From Agromyces mariniharenae (GTDB lineage: Bacteria > Actinomycetota > Actinomycetes > Actinomycetales > Microbacteriaceae): a DNA stretch of 64,000 nt. Positions 34,976-44,720 of the stretch are shown here, piece after piece. Where the stretch lies: the NCBI RefSeq assembly GCF_008122505.1, contig NZ_VSSB01000001.1, forward strand, positions 1,720,891-1,784,890, in the 5' to 3' direction. Below the pieces are notes generated by a model. The model did not search any database. It had not been told where the DNA came from and saw nothing but the letters and a program-made list of their open reading frames with translations. How positions within the stretch are numbered: the stretch's first letter is position 1; every line of letters begins with the position of its first letter. The position numbers and the translations under genes were made by a program.

Positions 34976-35333
34976 GCCCGATCAGCCAGCTGATGAGGCC
35001 GAGCACCAGGGCGCCGAGCACGCCCCACCAGAAGCCGTCGATGACGAGCCCGAACCCCATCAGGCTGCTGATCCACGCCACGAGGAGCAGCAGCAGGCCG
35101 TTCACGATGAACGAGATGAGGCCCAGCGTGAGCACGTACAAGGGGAACGCGACGATCCTCACGAAGGTGCCGACGATGGCGTTCACAAGGCCGAAGATGA
35201 GCGCGATGAGCAGGTACGTGAGCACCGTGGCGAGGGTCGTCTCCTCGTACGGCACCACCCGGATTCCCGAGACGATGAAGGTGGTCAGCCACAGCGCGAA
35301 GGCGACGACGATGACCTTGACGATGAACCGCAT
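34950..35333 (-). CDS. Phage-holin-like (family 4) small membrane protein
   Basis: 127 residues with four tight hydrophobic helices: [60 protein letters not shown] and [20 protein letters not shown]. This matches the Phage_holin_4_2 family, common as a chromosomal membrane protein with no link to phage. No prophage gene is nearby. Its 3' end overlaps the lipase-like gene on the other strand. Confidence 0.83.
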   Translation of the reverse strand: MRFIVKVIVVAFALWLTTFIVSGIRVVPYEETTLATVLTYLLIALIFGLVNAIVGTFVRIVAFPLYVLTLGLISFIVNGLLLLLVAWISSLMGFGLVIDGFWWGVLGALVLGLISWLIGLIVRPSRD

Positions 35334-35373
35334 GGGTCCAACTCTGGCAGACGAGGCCCCACGATCGAAGGGG

Positions 35374-35379
35374 TACGGT
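35374..35379 (+). promoter_or_regulatory. -10 box of the hisC-like gene, leaderless layout
   Basis: TACGGT, seven bases (GGAACGC), then GTG 35387. An almost identical arrangement precedes the next gene. Confidence 0.6.
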
Positions 35380-35386
35380 GGAACGC

Positions 35387-36511
35387 GTGACCGCAACGGA
35401 GCCAACCCCGACGCGCGTGCGCCTCCGCCCCGAGATCGCCGCCCTCCCCGCATACCGACAGGGGCGCCCGGCGCCGGCCGACGGCTACAAGCTGTCGAGC
35501 AACGAGAACCCCTTCCCGCCGCTCCCCGGTGTCGCCGCGGCGGTGGCGGCTACCGCGAACGAGATCAACCGCTACCCCGACGCGACTGCACTCGCCCTGC
35601 GCGAGAAGCTCGCCGAGCGGTTCGACGTCTCGGTCGACGAGGTCATCGTCGGCGCCGGCTCGGTGTCGCTCCTCGCGCAGTTCATCGCGGCCGCCGCCGG
35701 TCCCGGCGACGAGGTCGTCTACTCCTGGCGCTCGTTCGAGGCGTATCCCGGGCTCGTCACGGTCTCGGGCGCGACGAGCGTGCAGGTGTCGAACCGCGAC
35801 GACCACGGTCACGATCTCGATGCGATGGCCGACGCCGTCACCGAGCGCACCCGCGTCGCGATCGTCTGCTCCCCCAACAATCCCACGGGCATGATCGTCA
35901 CCGCCGACGAGTTCGAGGCGTTCATGGCCCGGGTTCCCGACGACGTGCTCGTGCTGCTCGACGAGGCCTACATCGAGTTCGTGCGCACGGAGCCGACCGG
36001 GCCGGGGGCATCCGTCGACGGCCGCCGCATGCTCGACCGGTACTCCAACCTCGTCATCCTCCGCACCTTCTCGAAGGCCTACGGCCTCGCCGGCCTGCGG
36101 GTCGGCTATGCGATCGGCCCCGTGCCGATCCTCGACGCCGCGCGGTCGACGGCGATCCCGCTCAGCGTGACCGCCGCGTCGGCCGCCGCGGCGCTGGCCT
36201 CGCTCGAGCCCGAGGCCGAGCGCGAGCTGCTGGCCCGCGTCGAGACGATCGCCGGGCGGCGCAAGGCCCTCCGCGCGGCGCTGCTCGAGCAGGGCTGGCC
36301 CGTTCCCGAGGCGCACGGCAACTTCGTGTGGCTGCCCACGGGCGACCGCACGGTGGAGGTCGCGGAGCGGCTGTTCGATGCCGGACTCGTCACGCGGGCC
36401 TTCCCGCCCGAGGGCATCCGCGTCTCGGTCGGCGAGCCCGAGTCTGTCGAAACCCTCCTCAGGATTCTGGGTGAGCTTGTACCGGCCTCACAAGAAGGGC
36501 ACCCGGCCTAG
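35387..36511 (+). CDS. hisC: Histidinol-phosphate / aromatic aminotransferase
   Basis: 374 residues, PLP fold-type I. Substrate-side [36 protein letters not shown] at the cofactor, [10 protein letters not shown], and the Schiff-base lysine in [18 protein letters not shown] are all canonical for HisC. Because the gene is next to a 2-oxoacid dehydrogenase operon rather than other his genes, it may be the aromatic aminotransferase (Pat) relative. GTG 35387 is chosen over GTG 35378 because of the -10 box seven bases before it. Confidence 0.87.
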   Translation: MTATEPTPTRVRLRPEIAALPAYRQGRPAPADGYKLSSNENPFPPLPGVAAAVAATANEINRYPDATALALREKLAERFDVSVDEVIVGAGSVSLLAQFIAAAAGPGDEVVYSWRSFEAYPGLVTVSGATSVQVSNRDDHGHDLDAMADAVTERTRVAIVCSPNNPTGMIVTADEFEAFMARVPDDVLVLLDEAYIEFVRTEPTGPGASVDGRRMLDRYSNLVILRTFSKAYGLAGLRVGYAIGPVPILDAARSTAIPLSVTAASAAAALASLEPEAERELLARVETIAGRRKALRAALLEQGWPVPEAHGNFVWLPTGDRTVEVAERLFDAGLVTRAFPPEGIRVSVGEPESVETLLRILGELVPASQEGHPA

Positions 36512-36515
36512 CAGG

Positions 36516-36521
36516 TAGCGT
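36516..36521 (+). promoter_or_regulatory. -10 box of the 2-oxoacid dehydrogenase operon, leaderless layout
   Basis: TAGCGT, six bases (GGAACG), then GTG 36528. The gap from the preceding gene is only 16 bases, so the operon can be read from this promoter or by read-through. Confidence 0.6.
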
Positions 36522-36527
36522 GGAACG

Positions 36528-37661
36528 GTGGCAGCCCGCGAGAGAGCCTTCACCGCGCCGACGGTCCAGCTCCTGACCCCCACCGGAGAACTCCGTCCCA
36601 CCCCCGAGGCGGAGGCCTACCTGCCCCTCGTCGAGGCGCTTCCCGACGACCTGCTCGAGCGGTTCTACCGCGACATGCTCGTCTCGCGCCGCATCGACGT
36701 CGCGGGTGCGAACCTGCAGCGCCAGGGCCAGCTCGCGCTCTGGGTGCCGAGCCACGGGCAGGAGGCCGCGCAGGTCGGCTCGGCGCACGCGGCCCGCCCG
36801 CAGGACCACATCTTCCCCTCGTACCGCGAGCACGTCGTCGGCATGATCCGCGGGCTCGACCCCGTGAACATCCTGTCGCTGCTGCGCGGCGCGACCCTCG
36901 GCGGGTGGAACCCCGCCGAGAACGGCAACTTCCACCTCTACACGCTCGTGCTCGCGTCGCAGACGCTGCACGCCACGGGCTACGCGATGGGCGTGCAGTT
37001 CGACGGACTCTCGGGCACGGGCGATCCCGAGACCGACACCGCCGTGCTCGTCTACTACGGCGACGGGTCGACCTCGCAGGGCGACGCCAGCGAAGCGCTC
37101 CTGTTCGCCTCGAGCTACCAGACGCCGCAGGTGTTCTTCATCCAGAACAACCAGTGGGCGATCTCGGTCCCCGTCTCGCGCCAGTCCCGCAGCCCGCTCT
37201 CGCTGCGCGGCGGCGGCTTCGGCATGCCGGGCGTGCGCATCGACGGCAACGACGTGCTCATCAGCTACGCGGTCACCCGCCAGTCGCTCGAGGAGGCGCG
37301 CGCCGGCGAGGGGCCGAGCCTCATCGAGGCCGAGACCTACCGCATGGGCGCGCACACCACGGCCGACGACCCGACGAAGTACCGCACCGACGCCGAGGTG
37401 GCCTACTGGGCCGAACGCGATCCGATCACGCGGTACCGCGCGTGGCTCGAGGGCCGCGGGGCATCCGCCGCGTTCTTCGACGACGCCGACAGCGAGGCAG
37501 CGGATGCCGCGGCCGACGTCCGTCGTCGTGCGCTCGACCTGCCCGCGCCCACGCGCGAGAAGATCTTCGCCCACGTCTACAGCGAGCCGCATCCGCTCAT
37601 GGACGAGGAACTGGCCTGGCTCGAGTCCTACGAGTCGGGCTTCGAGGGAGGTGCGGCATGA
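36528..37661 (+). CDS. pdhA: 2-oxoacid dehydrogenase E1 component, alpha subunit
   Basis: 377 residues. Thiamine-diphosphate-binding motif VYYGDGSTSQGDASEALLFA through IQNNQWAISVP, and the phosphorylation-loop region YRMGAHTTADDPTKYR. With the next two genes it forms a pyruvate or branched-chain 2-oxoacid dehydrogenase complex; sequence alone does not settle which, and BCKDH is plausible next to an aminotransferase. The stop overlaps the E1-beta start (ATGA). Confidence 0.93.
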   Translation: MAARERAFTAPTVQLLTPTGELRPTPEAEAYLPLVEALPDDLLERFYRDMLVSRRIDVAGANLQRQGQLALWVPSHGQEAAQVGSAHAARPQDHIFPSYREHVVGMIRGLDPVNILSLLRGATLGGWNPAENGNFHLYTLVLASQTLHATGYAMGVQFDGLSGTGDPETDTAVLVYYGDGSTSQGDASEALLFASSYQTPQVFFIQNNQWAISVPVSRQSRSPLSLRGGGFGMPGVRIDGNDVLISYAVTRQSLEEARAGEGPSLIEAETYRMGAHTTADDPTKYRTDAEVAYWAERDPITRYRAWLEGRGASAAFFDDADSEAADAAADVRRRALDLPAPTREKIFAHVYSEPHPLMDEELAWLESYESGFEGGAA

Positions 37662-38791
37662 GCGCGCGCACCGAGGAGGAGCGCGCGGTGGCCGACGCGA
37701 TCGAGGAACAGGCCGACGTGGCATCCGCCGAGGCGCAGGCGGCGACCGACGGCGCCGAGGTCTCGACGACCGAGGCAGCCGAGACGACCGAACATGCCGA
37801 GAGCGGCATGCGCGGCATCCAGACCCTCTCGATGGCGAAGGCCATCACCGCAGGTCTGCGCGAGGCCATGCGCGGCGACGACAAGGTGCTGCTCATGGGC
37901 GAGGACATCGGCCCGCTCGGCGGCGTGTTCCGCGTGACCGAGGGCCTGCAGGCGGAGTTCGGCGACAAGCGCGTGCTCGACACGCCGCTCGCGGAGTCGG
38001 GAATCGTCGGCACCGCGATCGGCCTCGCGATGCGCGGCTACCGCCCCGTGTGCGAGATCCAGTTCGACGGGTTCATCTTCCCCGCCTTCGACCAGATCAC
38101 CACGCAGCTCGCACGCCAGACCGTTCGCCACGACGGCTCGATCTCGATGCCCGTCGTGATCCGCGTGCCGTACGGCGGCCACATCGGCTCGATCGAGCAC
38201 CACCAGGAGAGCCCCGAGGCGTACTTCGCCCACACGCCGGGCCTGCGCGTGGTCAGCCCGTCGAGCCCGCACGACGCGTACTGGATGATCCAGGAGGCCG
38301 TCGCGTCGAACGACCCCGTGCTGTTCTTCGAGCCCAAGAGCCGCTACTGGCCGAAGGGACCGGTCGACCTCGACCACTCGGGCATGCCGCTGCACGCGAG
38401 CCGGGTCATCCGCCAGGGCACCGACATCACCGTGGTGGGCCACGGCGCGATGATCTCGACGCTGCTGCAGGCCGCCGACATCGCCGCGGGCGAGGGCACG
38501 AGCATCGAGGTCGTCGACCTTCGCTCGCTCTCCCCCATCGACTACGGGCCGCTGCTCGACTCGGTGCAGCGCACCGGCCGGCTGGTCGTGGCGCAGGAGG
38601 CGTACGGCTTCGTGAGCGTCGGCTCCGAGATCGCCGCGACCGTCGCCGAGCGGGCGTTCTACTCGCTCGAGGCCCCGGTGCTGCGCGTCTCGGCCTTCGA
38701 CACCCCGTTCCCGCCCGCCGCGCTCGAGTCCGAGTACCTGCCGAGCCCCGACCGGGTGCTCGAGGCCGTCGACCGCGCCCTGGCGTACTGA
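37658..38791 (+). CDS. pdhB: 2-oxoacid dehydrogenase E1 component, beta subunit
   Basis: 377 residues. The catalytic fold begins near residue 51 (MRGIQTLSMAKAITAGLREA) with MGEDIGPLGGVFRVTEGLQ, and contains PVVIRVPYGGHIGSIEHHQE and the transketolase C-terminal domain (VVDLRSLSPIDYGPLLDSV). An Ala/Glu-rich extension of about 50 residues precedes it; Met51 is an alternative start, but the four-base overlap with pdhA supports the long form. It pairs with the alpha subunit to decarboxylate the oxoacid. Confidence 0.93.
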   Translation: MSARTEEERAVADAIEEQADVASAEAQAATDGAEVSTTEAAETTEHAESGMRGIQTLSMAKAITAGLREAMRGDDKVLLMGEDIGPLGGVFRVTEGLQAEFGDKRVLDTPLAESGIVGTAIGLAMRGYRPVCEIQFDGFIFPAFDQITTQLARQTVRHDGSISMPVVIRVPYGGHIGSIEHHQESPEAYFAHTPGLRVVSPSSPHDAYWMIQEAVASNDPVLFFEPKSRYWPKGPVDLDHSGMPLHASRVIRQGTDITVVGHGAMISTLLQAADIAAGEGTSIEVVDLRSLSPIDYGPLLDSVQRTGRLVVAQEAYGFVSVGSEIAATVAERAFYSLEAPVLRVSAFDTPFPPAALESEYLPSPDRVLEAVDRALAY

Positions 38792-38827
38792 CCCGCGGCT
38801 CCGGCTGCGACCCGAGAGAGGCGTGAG

Positions 38828-40249
38828 ATGAGCGAGATCCGATTCCCGTTGCCCGATGTCGGTGAGGGACTCACCGAGGCCGAGATCGTCCAGTGGCGCG
38901 TCGCGCCCGGCGACCGCATCGTCCTCGACCAGGTCTTCGTCGAGATCGAGACGGCGAAGTCGCTCGTGGAGCTGCCGAGCGCGTTCGAGGGCGTCGTCTC
39001 CGAGCTGCTCGTCGACGAGGGCCGCACGGTCGACGTCGGCACCCCGATCCTCGTGATCCAGACGGATGCCCCTGACGCGGATGCCGCGGCGCCTGCACCG
39101 GCGGCCGCGGCGCCGACGGCACCCACCGTGCCGGCTCCCCCGTCGGGCACCGTCGCGTCGCACGCGCCGGCGGCGTCGGAGGGCGGCGGCGCCGTGCTCG
39201 TGGGCCACGGCTCGTCGGGCCCCGCGCCGACGCGGCGGAAGCGGCATCCGATCCCCGGCGGGGCCCATGAGCGGCTCGCCACGCGGGCCGAGCCCGAGGT
39301 CCCGGCACCCGCTCCTCCCGCTCCCGCTGCCGGCGGCGACACGGACGTGGCTGTGCCCGCGACGACGCCCGTGCGGCCCGAGTCGCGCGTGCCCGTGATC
39401 GCGAAGCCGCCGATCCGCAAGCTCGCGAAGGACCTCGGCGTCGACCTCTCGCGCGTCGCGGCGACCGGCGCGATGGGCGAGATCACGCGCGACGACGTGA
39501 TCCGCGAGGCGAGCCAGGCGAGCGTGTTCCGCAACATCCAGACGCCCGAGCTGCCCACCGACCGCGAGACGCGCGTGCCTGTGAAGGGCGTGCGCAAGGC
39601 CATCGCGAACGCGATGGTGCAGAGCGCATACTCCGCGCCGCATGTGAGCGTGTTCGTCGACGTCGACGCCTCGCGGACGATGGAGTACGTCAAGCGCCTG
39701 AAGGCGTCGCCCGACTACGCCGGCGTGCGGGTCTCGCCGCTGCTCATCATGGCGAAGGCCATGATCTGGGCCGTGCGGCGCAACCCCACGGTCAACGCGC
39801 AGTGGACCGACGACGAGATCATCGTCAAGCACTTCGTCAACCTCGGCGTCGCCGCGGCGACCCCGCGCGGCCTCCTCGTGCCCAATGTCAAGGAGGCGCA
39901 GGGAATGACCATGGTCGAGCTCGCGACGGCGCTCGAGCAGCTCACGCTGACGGCGCGCGAGGGCAAGACCCAGCCGGCCGAGATGCAGGGCGGCACGATC
40001 ACCGTCACGAACATCGGCGTCTTCGGCATGGACACGGGCACGCCGATCCTCAACCCCGGCGAGGTCGCCATCGTGGCCCTGGGCACCATCAAGCAGAAGC
40101 CGTGGGTCGTCGACGGCGAGGTGCGCCCGCGCTTCGTCACCACGATCGGCGCGTCGTTCGACCACCGCGTGGTCGACGGCGACGTGGCGAGCCGGTTCCT
40201 CGCCGACGTCGCGTCGATCATCGAGGAGCCTGCGCTCCTGCTCGAGTGA
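38828..40249 (+). CDS. pdhC: 2-oxoacid dehydrogenase E2 (dihydrolipoamide acyltransferase)
   Basis: 473 residues. One lipoyl domain ([14 protein letters not shown], with lipoyl Lys44 in [12 protein letters not shown]), an Ala/Pro-rich linker, a peripheral subunit-binding domain ([19 protein letters not shown]), a second linker, and the acyltransferase core ending in [16 protein letters not shown] with the catalytic DHRxxDG. The single lipoyl domain and the core features fit the BCKDH/PDH E2 type. E3 is not encoded here. GAGAGGCGTGAG precedes the ATG. Confidence 0.94.
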   Translation: MSEIRFPLPDVGEGLTEAEIVQWRVAPGDRIVLDQVFVEIETAKSLVELPSAFEGVVSELLVDEGRTVDVGTPILVIQTDAPDADAAAPAPAAAAPTAPTVPAPPSGTVASHAPAASEGGGAVLVGHGSSGPAPTRRKRHPIPGGAHERLATRAEPEVPAPAPPAPAAGGDTDVAVPATTPVRPESRVPVIAKPPIRKLAKDLGVDLSRVAATGAMGEITRDDVIREASQASVFRNIQTPELPTDRETRVPVKGVRKAIANAMVQSAYSAPHVSVFVDVDASRTMEYVKRLKASPDYAGVRVSPLLIMAKAMIWAVRRNPTVNAQWTDDEIIVKHFVNLGVAAATPRGLLVPNVKEAQGMTMVELATALEQLTLTAREGKTQPAEMQGGTITVTNIGVFGMDTGTPILNPGEVAIVALGTIKQKPWVVDGEVRPRFVTTIGASFDHRVVDGDVASRFLADVASIIEEPALLLE

Positions 40250-40287
40250 GCGGTGCGCGAGCGACCGTCTGACCGAACGACGGACGG

Positions 40288-40782
40288 TTAGAGTCGCGCC
40301 TCGTAGGTGATCACGTCGCCGAGGCGGCCGGACTCGAAGAGGCCGGCCCGCTCGAGCGCGCGACGCGCGGGCAGGTTGCCGATCTCGGCTTCGGCCCGCA
40401 CTGCGGCGGCGCCCGCGGAGCGGGCGAGCCCGAGCACCTCGACCACCGTGTCGACCGCGAGCCCCTGGCCGCGCACGGCGGGGACGAGCCCGAAGGCGAA
40501 CTCCACCACGCCGTCGGCGTCGGGCGGCCCGAAGAGGTTCACTCCCCCGATGGCCAGGCCGTCGCGCTGGCGACGCACGAGGTAGGGACCGAATGGGGCG
40601 GGGTCGCCGGTCTCGCGAACCGCACGCACGTATTCGCTCAGGAGCTCGGGCTCGTCGGTGAAGGCGTAGCCGCCCTCCCAGCCGTCGTGCGGGTCGACCT
40701 CGCCGGACAGCACGCGCTGGGCGTCGGCGACGGTGAACGGGTGCAACGTGAGGGGCGTCGTCGTCAGGTCCACGTGCTTCAT
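40288..40782 (-). CDS. GNAT-family N-acetyltransferase
   Basis: 164 residues. Acetyl-CoA-binding stretch FAFGLVPAVRGQGLAVDTVV and the following AEAEIGNLPARRALERAGLF, with ITYEARL at the end, resemble RimJ/RimL-type acetyltransferases. The acceptor is unknown. Convergent with the E2 gene; ACCGTC and GACGGT (40264-40288) could form a weak terminator between the two. Confidence 0.85.
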   Translation of the reverse strand: MKHVDLTTTPLTLHPFTVADAQRVLSGEVDPHDGWEGGYAFTDEPELLSEYVRAVRETGDPAPFGPYLVRRQRDGLAIGGVNLFGPPDADGVVEFAFGLVPAVRGQGLAVDTVVEVLGLARSAGAAAVRAEAEIGNLPARRALERAGLFESGRLGDVITYEARL

Positions 40783-40924
40783 GCTCGCATGTCGGTGCGA
40801 CACTCGCCGAAACGCTCCACAACCACGGCGTGAACGATGACGCGGAATGACGTCGACGACGTGGGCGTTCCTGCATGCATGACCGAGGGCCTCACCGGCA
40901 CGCGCACCCATGCGCCAGATGGTT

Positions 40925-40954
40925 TTGACAATCATTATCAATAAGCGATACGGT
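40925..40954 (+). promoter_or_regulatory. Zinc-uptake promoter with Zur-type operator
   Basis: TTGACA (40925-40930) and TACGGT (40949-40954) are spaced 18 bases, and TACGGT ends six bases before ATG 40961. The -35 side overlaps the 17-bp inverted repeat TTGACAATCATTATCAA (40925-40941), symmetric at seven of eight positions about the central C. It matches the TGANAATNATTNTCA form typical of Zur operators. The operon ends with a Fur-family gene, the expected repressor. Confidence 0.85.
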
Positions 40955-40960
40955 CGATCC

Positions 40961-42085
40961 ATGACCCCGAGCCAGCGTTCCGTGCGCCGCCGTGTCCTCA
41001 CCGCGACGGCGGTCGGCGCCGCGCTGGCGGCCGGCGTCCTGGCGCTCGCCTCGTGCGCGAGCCCCGTGGCATCCGGCACGGCGGGGGAGCGGGGCCCGTC
41101 GATCGTGGCGACGACCACCCAGGTGGGCGACTTCACCCGCGAGCTCGTGGGCGACACGGCCGACGTCACCCAGCTGCTCGCGCCCGCCCAGAGCGCCCAC
41201 GGCTTCGACCCCTCGGCCGCGCAGCTGCTCGCGCTCGCCGACGCCGACGCGCTCGTGGTCAACGGCGCCGGCCTCGAGAGCTGGCTCGACGACGCCGTGA
41301 GCGCGTCGGGCTTCGACGGCGTGCTCATCGACGCGAGCACCGGCATCGAGCTCTACGGCACCGACGACCACGACGACGACGCCGACGCCGACGACGCGGA
41401 TGCCGCGGCCGACGCCGGCCACGCGACGTCCGACGACGACGCAGGCACCGACGCCGACGCGCACGACGACCACGCGGCATCCGACGACCACGACGGACAC
41501 GACCACGGCGACGGCAACCCGCACATCTGGACCGACCCCGAGCTCGCCGAGCACATGGTGCACAACATCGCGCACGGCCTCGAGACCGTGCCGGGCATCG
41601 ACGCGGGCGCCGTCACCGCGAACGAGGACGCCTACCTCGCGCAGCTCGAGGCGCTCGACGCCTGGATCGAGGAGAACGTCGACACGGTCCCCGAGGCGCA
41701 GCGCCTGCTCGTGACGAACCACGACGCGTTCACGTACTTCATCGACGCGTACGACCTCACCTTCGTGGGCAGCGTCATCCCGAGCTTCGACGACAACGCC
41801 GAGCCGAGCGCGGCCGAGATCGACGACCTCGTCGCGAAGATCCGTGCGACCGGCGTGCAGGCGGTCTTCTCCGAGGCGTCGATCTCGCCGAAGGCGGCCG
41901 CGACGATCGCGTCCGAGGCGGGCGTCACCGTCTACTCGGGCGACGACGCACTCTACGGCGACTCGCTCGGCGTCGAGGGGTCGCCCGGCGAGACCTACCT
42001 CGGCAGCCAGGTGCACAACGCGACCCTCATCCTCGAGTCGTGGGGCGTCACGCCTTCCCCGCTCCCCGCCGTGCTGCAAGGATGA
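40961..42085 (+). CDS. znuA: Zinc ABC transporter substrate-binding lipoprotein
   Basis: 374 residues. Signal and lipobox ALAAGVLALASC give a lipid-anchored Cys; the mature domain carries the cluster A-I binding fold (VATTTQVGDFTRELVGDTAD, ending SWGVTPSPLPAVLQ). A charged loop of about 45 residues rich in Asp and His (DDHDDDADADD through DDHDGHDHGDG) is the zinc-scavenging loop of ZnuA-type proteins. Ligand histidines are likely in AHGFD, NPHIWTDP and TNHDAFTYF. Transcribed from a Zur-regulated promoter with the permease genes. Confidence 0.92.
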   Translation: MTPSQRSVRRRVLTATAVGAALAAGVLALASCASPVASGTAGERGPSIVATTTQVGDFTRELVGDTADVTQLLAPAQSAHGFDPSAAQLLALADADALVVNGAGLESWLDDAVSASGFDGVLIDASTGIELYGTDDHDDDADADDADAAADAGHATSDDDAGTDADAHDDHAASDDHDGHDHGDGNPHIWTDPELAEHMVHNIAHGLETVPGIDAGAVTANEDAYLAQLEALDAWIEENVDTVPEAQRLLVTNHDAFTYFIDAYDLTFVGSVIPSFDDNAEPSAAEIDDLVAKIRATGVQAVFSEASISPKAAATIASEAGVTVYSGDDALYGDSLGVEGSPGETYLGSQVHNATLILESWGVTPSPLPAVLQG

Positions 42086-42089
42086 CCGC

Positions 42090-42887
42090 ATGACCGACTC
42101 CTCCGTGCTGCGGCTCGAGCATGCCGCCTTCACGCATCCGGGCGGAGGCGGCGTCGCCGACCTCGAGCTCGAGATCGCGCCGGGCGAGGCGGTGGCGCTC
42201 ATCGGGCCGAACGGCGCGGGAAAGTCGACGCTGCTGAAGGGCATCCTCGGCCTGGTGCCGCTCACGGCCGGCAGCATGCACGTCGGTACGAGTTCGTCGG
42301 ATGCCGCGACGACGGCTCGTGACGGAGCGCATGCCCGCAACGGCATGATCGGCTTCCTCCCTCAGTCGGCCGACCTCGACCCCGACTTCCCGATCAGCCT
42401 CGAGCAGGTCGTGATGCAGGGTCGGTACCGCCGCATGGGCCTGCTGCGCTGGCCCGGGCGCGCCGATCGCGGCGCGGTGCGCCGTGCGCTCGAGACCGTC
42501 GGACTGGCCGAGCTGGCGAAGCGCCGCTTCGGCGAGCTGTCGGGCGGGCAGCGCCAGCGCGGCCTCCTGGCCCGGGCGCTCGCCTCCGAGCCCGCGCTCC
42601 TGCTGCTCGACGAGCCGTTCAACGGCCTCGACCAGCAGAACCGCGACGCGCTCATCGCCACGCTGCACGCGCTGAAGGCGCAGGGCGTGGCCGTGCTCGT
42701 CTCGACGCACGACCTCGAGCTCGCGAAGCTCGTCTGCGACGCGGTGGTGCTCGTGAACGGCACGCAGCTCGCGTTCGGTCCCGTCGACGACGTGCTGACC
42801 CTGGGCAACGTGCAGGAGTGCTTCGAGGGCGTCGAGGTCGAGATCGACGAGCACACGCTGGTGGTTCCCGGGCACGAGGGGCATTGA
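42090..42887 (+). CDS. znuC: Zinc ABC transporter ATPase
   Basis: 265 residues with Walker [13 protein letters not shown]-loop [13 protein letters not shown] signature [15 protein letters not shown], Walker [12 protein letters not shown], and H-loop VLVSTHDL. It powers uptake through the two downstream permeases. It starts four bases after the binding-protein gene ends. A short acidic tail ([17 protein letters not shown]) includes two His. Confidence 0.94.
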   Translation: MTDSSVLRLEHAAFTHPGGGGVADLELEIAPGEAVALIGPNGAGKSTLLKGILGLVPLTAGSMHVGTSSSDAATTARDGAHARNGMIGFLPQSADLDPDFPISLEQVVMQGRYRRMGLLRWPGRADRGAVRRALETVGLAELAKRRFGELSGGQRQRGLLARALASEPALLLLDEPFNGLDQQNRDALIATLHALKAQGVAVLVSTHDLELAKLVCDAVVLVNGTQLAFGPVDDVLTLGNVQECFEGVEVEIDEHTLVVPGHEGH

Positions 42888-42945
42888 TGCCGCACGCGGC
42901 ATGCACCGTGGCGGCGGGCATCCACCGAGGCCGGGGGAGTGGCCG

Positions 42946-43878
42946 ATGAGCCTGCTCGACGCCCTGTTCGGTGCGTTCGCGGTGCCGTTCATGGCCCGCG
43001 CCCTGCTCGTCATGCTCGTGCTCGCCGTCGTCGCGGGCGTCGTCGGCGTGCTCGTCAACCTGCGCGGCCTCGAGTTCATCAGCGACGGCCTCACCCACGC
43101 GGTCTTCCCCGGTCTGGCCATCGGCTTGGCGGTGGGCGGCACGGCAGGCCTGATCCCCGGTGCCGCGATCGCCGCGCTGGCGGCCGCGCTCGTGCTCACC
43201 TGGCTCGACCGGGCCGGCGTCACGTCCGACGCGGCGATCGCGGTGGTGCTCACGGCGACCTTCAGCGTCGGCGTCATCGTGGTGTCACGCAGCGACGACT
43301 ACGCGGGCGAGCTCGAGGCGCTCCTGTTCGGGCGCGTCCTCACGATCCCGCCGGCCGAGGTGCTGCCGCTCGTGGTGGTCTGCGCGATCGCGCTCATCGC
43401 CGTGGGCCTCTCGCTGAAGCAGCAGCTGTTCCGCGCGTTCGACGCGGGCGGCAGCCGGGCTGCCGGCAACTCCGCCTTCGTGCTCGACCTCGTGCTCAAC
43501 GGCGCCGTCGCGCTCGTGGTGGTGGCCGCGGCGAGCACGGTCGGCACGCTCCTCGTGCTCGCTCTGCTCATCGTGCCGGGCGCGGTCGCGCGGCTCGCGA
43601 CGCAGCGGCTGTGGCTGCTGTTCCCCGCCGCGGCGGTGTTCGCGGGTCTCTGCTCGTGGTTCGGGCTCGCGGTCGGGTTCTGGGGATCCGTCGGCTGGGG
43701 CGTCGACCTGCCCGCCGGCAGCACCATCGTCGCGACCTTCGTCGCGGGGTACGCACTCGTGCTGCTGGTGGCATGGGCGGCCGGCCGCACGCGCAGCATC
43801 GCGCCGCGGCCCGACGATGAGCGGCCGCTCGACGACGCCCGCGAGGCACGCGCGGCCGTGGCGGGGGAGGGGCGCTGA
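42946..43878 (+). CDS. znuB: Zinc ABC transporter permease (first)
   Basis: 310 residues of the ABC-3 permease family with about nine helices ([60 protein letters not shown]). [20 protein letters not shown] is the family sequence after helix two. The C-terminal hydrophilic tail ([20 protein letters not shown]) is longer than usual. Two permease genes occur, so the channel is probably a heterodimer. Stop shares one base with the next start. Confidence 0.92.
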   Translation: MSLLDALFGAFAVPFMARALLVMLVLAVVAGVVGVLVNLRGLEFISDGLTHAVFPGLAIGLAVGGTAGLIPGAAIAALAAALVLTWLDRAGVTSDAAIAVVLTATFSVGVIVVSRSDDYAGELEALLFGRVLTIPPAEVLPLVVVCAIALIAVGLSLKQQLFRAFDAGGSRAAGNSAFVLDLVLNGAVALVVVAAASTVGTLLVLALLIVPGAVARLATQRLWLLFPAAAVFAGLCSWFGLAVGFWGSVGWGVDLPAGSTIVATFVAGYALVLLVAWAAGRTRSIAPRPDDERPLDDAREARAAVAGEGR

Positions 43879-44720
43879 TGGGCTACTTCGAGCGCGCTTT
43901 GGTCGCCGCGATCGTGATCGGCGCGGGCGCGGGGTTCGTGGGCGCGCTCGTCGTGCTTCGCCGCCGCACGTTCTTCGCGCAGGCCCTGACCCACGGCACG
44001 TACCCGGGCGCGGTCGCGGCGGCGGCGCTCGGCGTGAGCGTGCCGCTCGGGGCGGCCGCGGCATCCGTCGTGCTCGTGGCCGTGATGGCGGGCATCGCCC
44101 GCGTGCGACGCCAGGGCGCGCAGGTCGCCGCGGGCATCGTGCTCACGGGCGGGTTCGCGATCGGCGCGATCCTGCAGGCGGTCATCCCGGGGCTGCCGGT
44201 GCGGGCGGAGTCGCTGCTCGTGGGCTCGATCCTCACGGTGTCCGACGCCGACATCGTGCTCGCGGCATCCGTGGCCCTCATCGCCGTCGTGCTCGTCGCG
44301 ATGTTCGGCAAGGAGATCGCGTTCTCAACATTCGACCCGTCGGGCTTCCGCGCCGCCGGCTATCGCGAGTGGCCGATCGAGCTGCTCGTGCTCGCCCTGA
44401 TCGCCGCGACGGTCGTGAGCGCGCTGCCGGCGGTCGGGGCGATCCTCGCGATCGCGCTCATCGCCGCGCCCGCCGCCGCGGCCCGGCTGGTCGTGCCGAC
44501 GTACCGGGCGATCCTGTGGACGGCACCGCTCATCGGCGCGGCATCCGGCGTCATCGGGGTGCTGGCATCGCGGGCGCTCGCCGTCGCGGCCGGTCCGAGC
44601 ATCGTGCTCGCGGCCACCGCCTTCTTCGCGCTCGCGCTGGGTATCTCCAAGCTGCGCGGACTACCGTTGAACCGAGTCGCCATCCCCGTGGAGACCGCAG
44701 AGGACGCACGCATCGCATGA
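43878..44720 (+). CDS. Zinc ABC transporter permease (second)
   Basis: 280 residues, ABC-3 family. Same fold as the preceding gene, with RRTFFAQALTHGTYPGAVAA, then ASVVLVAVMAGIARVRRQGA and AGIVLTGGFAIGAILQAVIP. It lies between the first permease and the regulator and is coupled to both by overlapping stop/start codons. Confidence 0.92.
   Translation: MGYFERALVAAIVIGAGAGFVGALVVLRRRTFFAQALTHGTYPGAVAAAALGVSVPLGAAAASVVLVAVMAGIARVRRQGAQVAAGIVLTGGFAIGAILQAVIPGLPVRAESLLVGSILTVSDADIVLAASVALIAVVLVAMFGKEIAFSTFDPSGFRAAGYREWPIELLVLALIAATVVSALPAVGAILAIALIAAPAAAARLVVPTYRAILWTAPLIGAASGVIGVLASRALAVAAGPSIVLAATAFFALALGISKLRGLPLNRVAIPVETAEDARIA

Noticed and set aside
34950..35333. Holin-like gene as evidence of a prophage
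   Set aside because: The family is common as a host chromosomal membrane protein and there are no phage genes around it.
37628..40876. Open frame of 1082 codons on the minus strand
   Set aside because: It runs antisense to pdhA/pdhB/E2, which have clear catalytic motifs. Its translation is Arg/Asp/Val-biased with no domain, as expected for a high-GC shadow frame.
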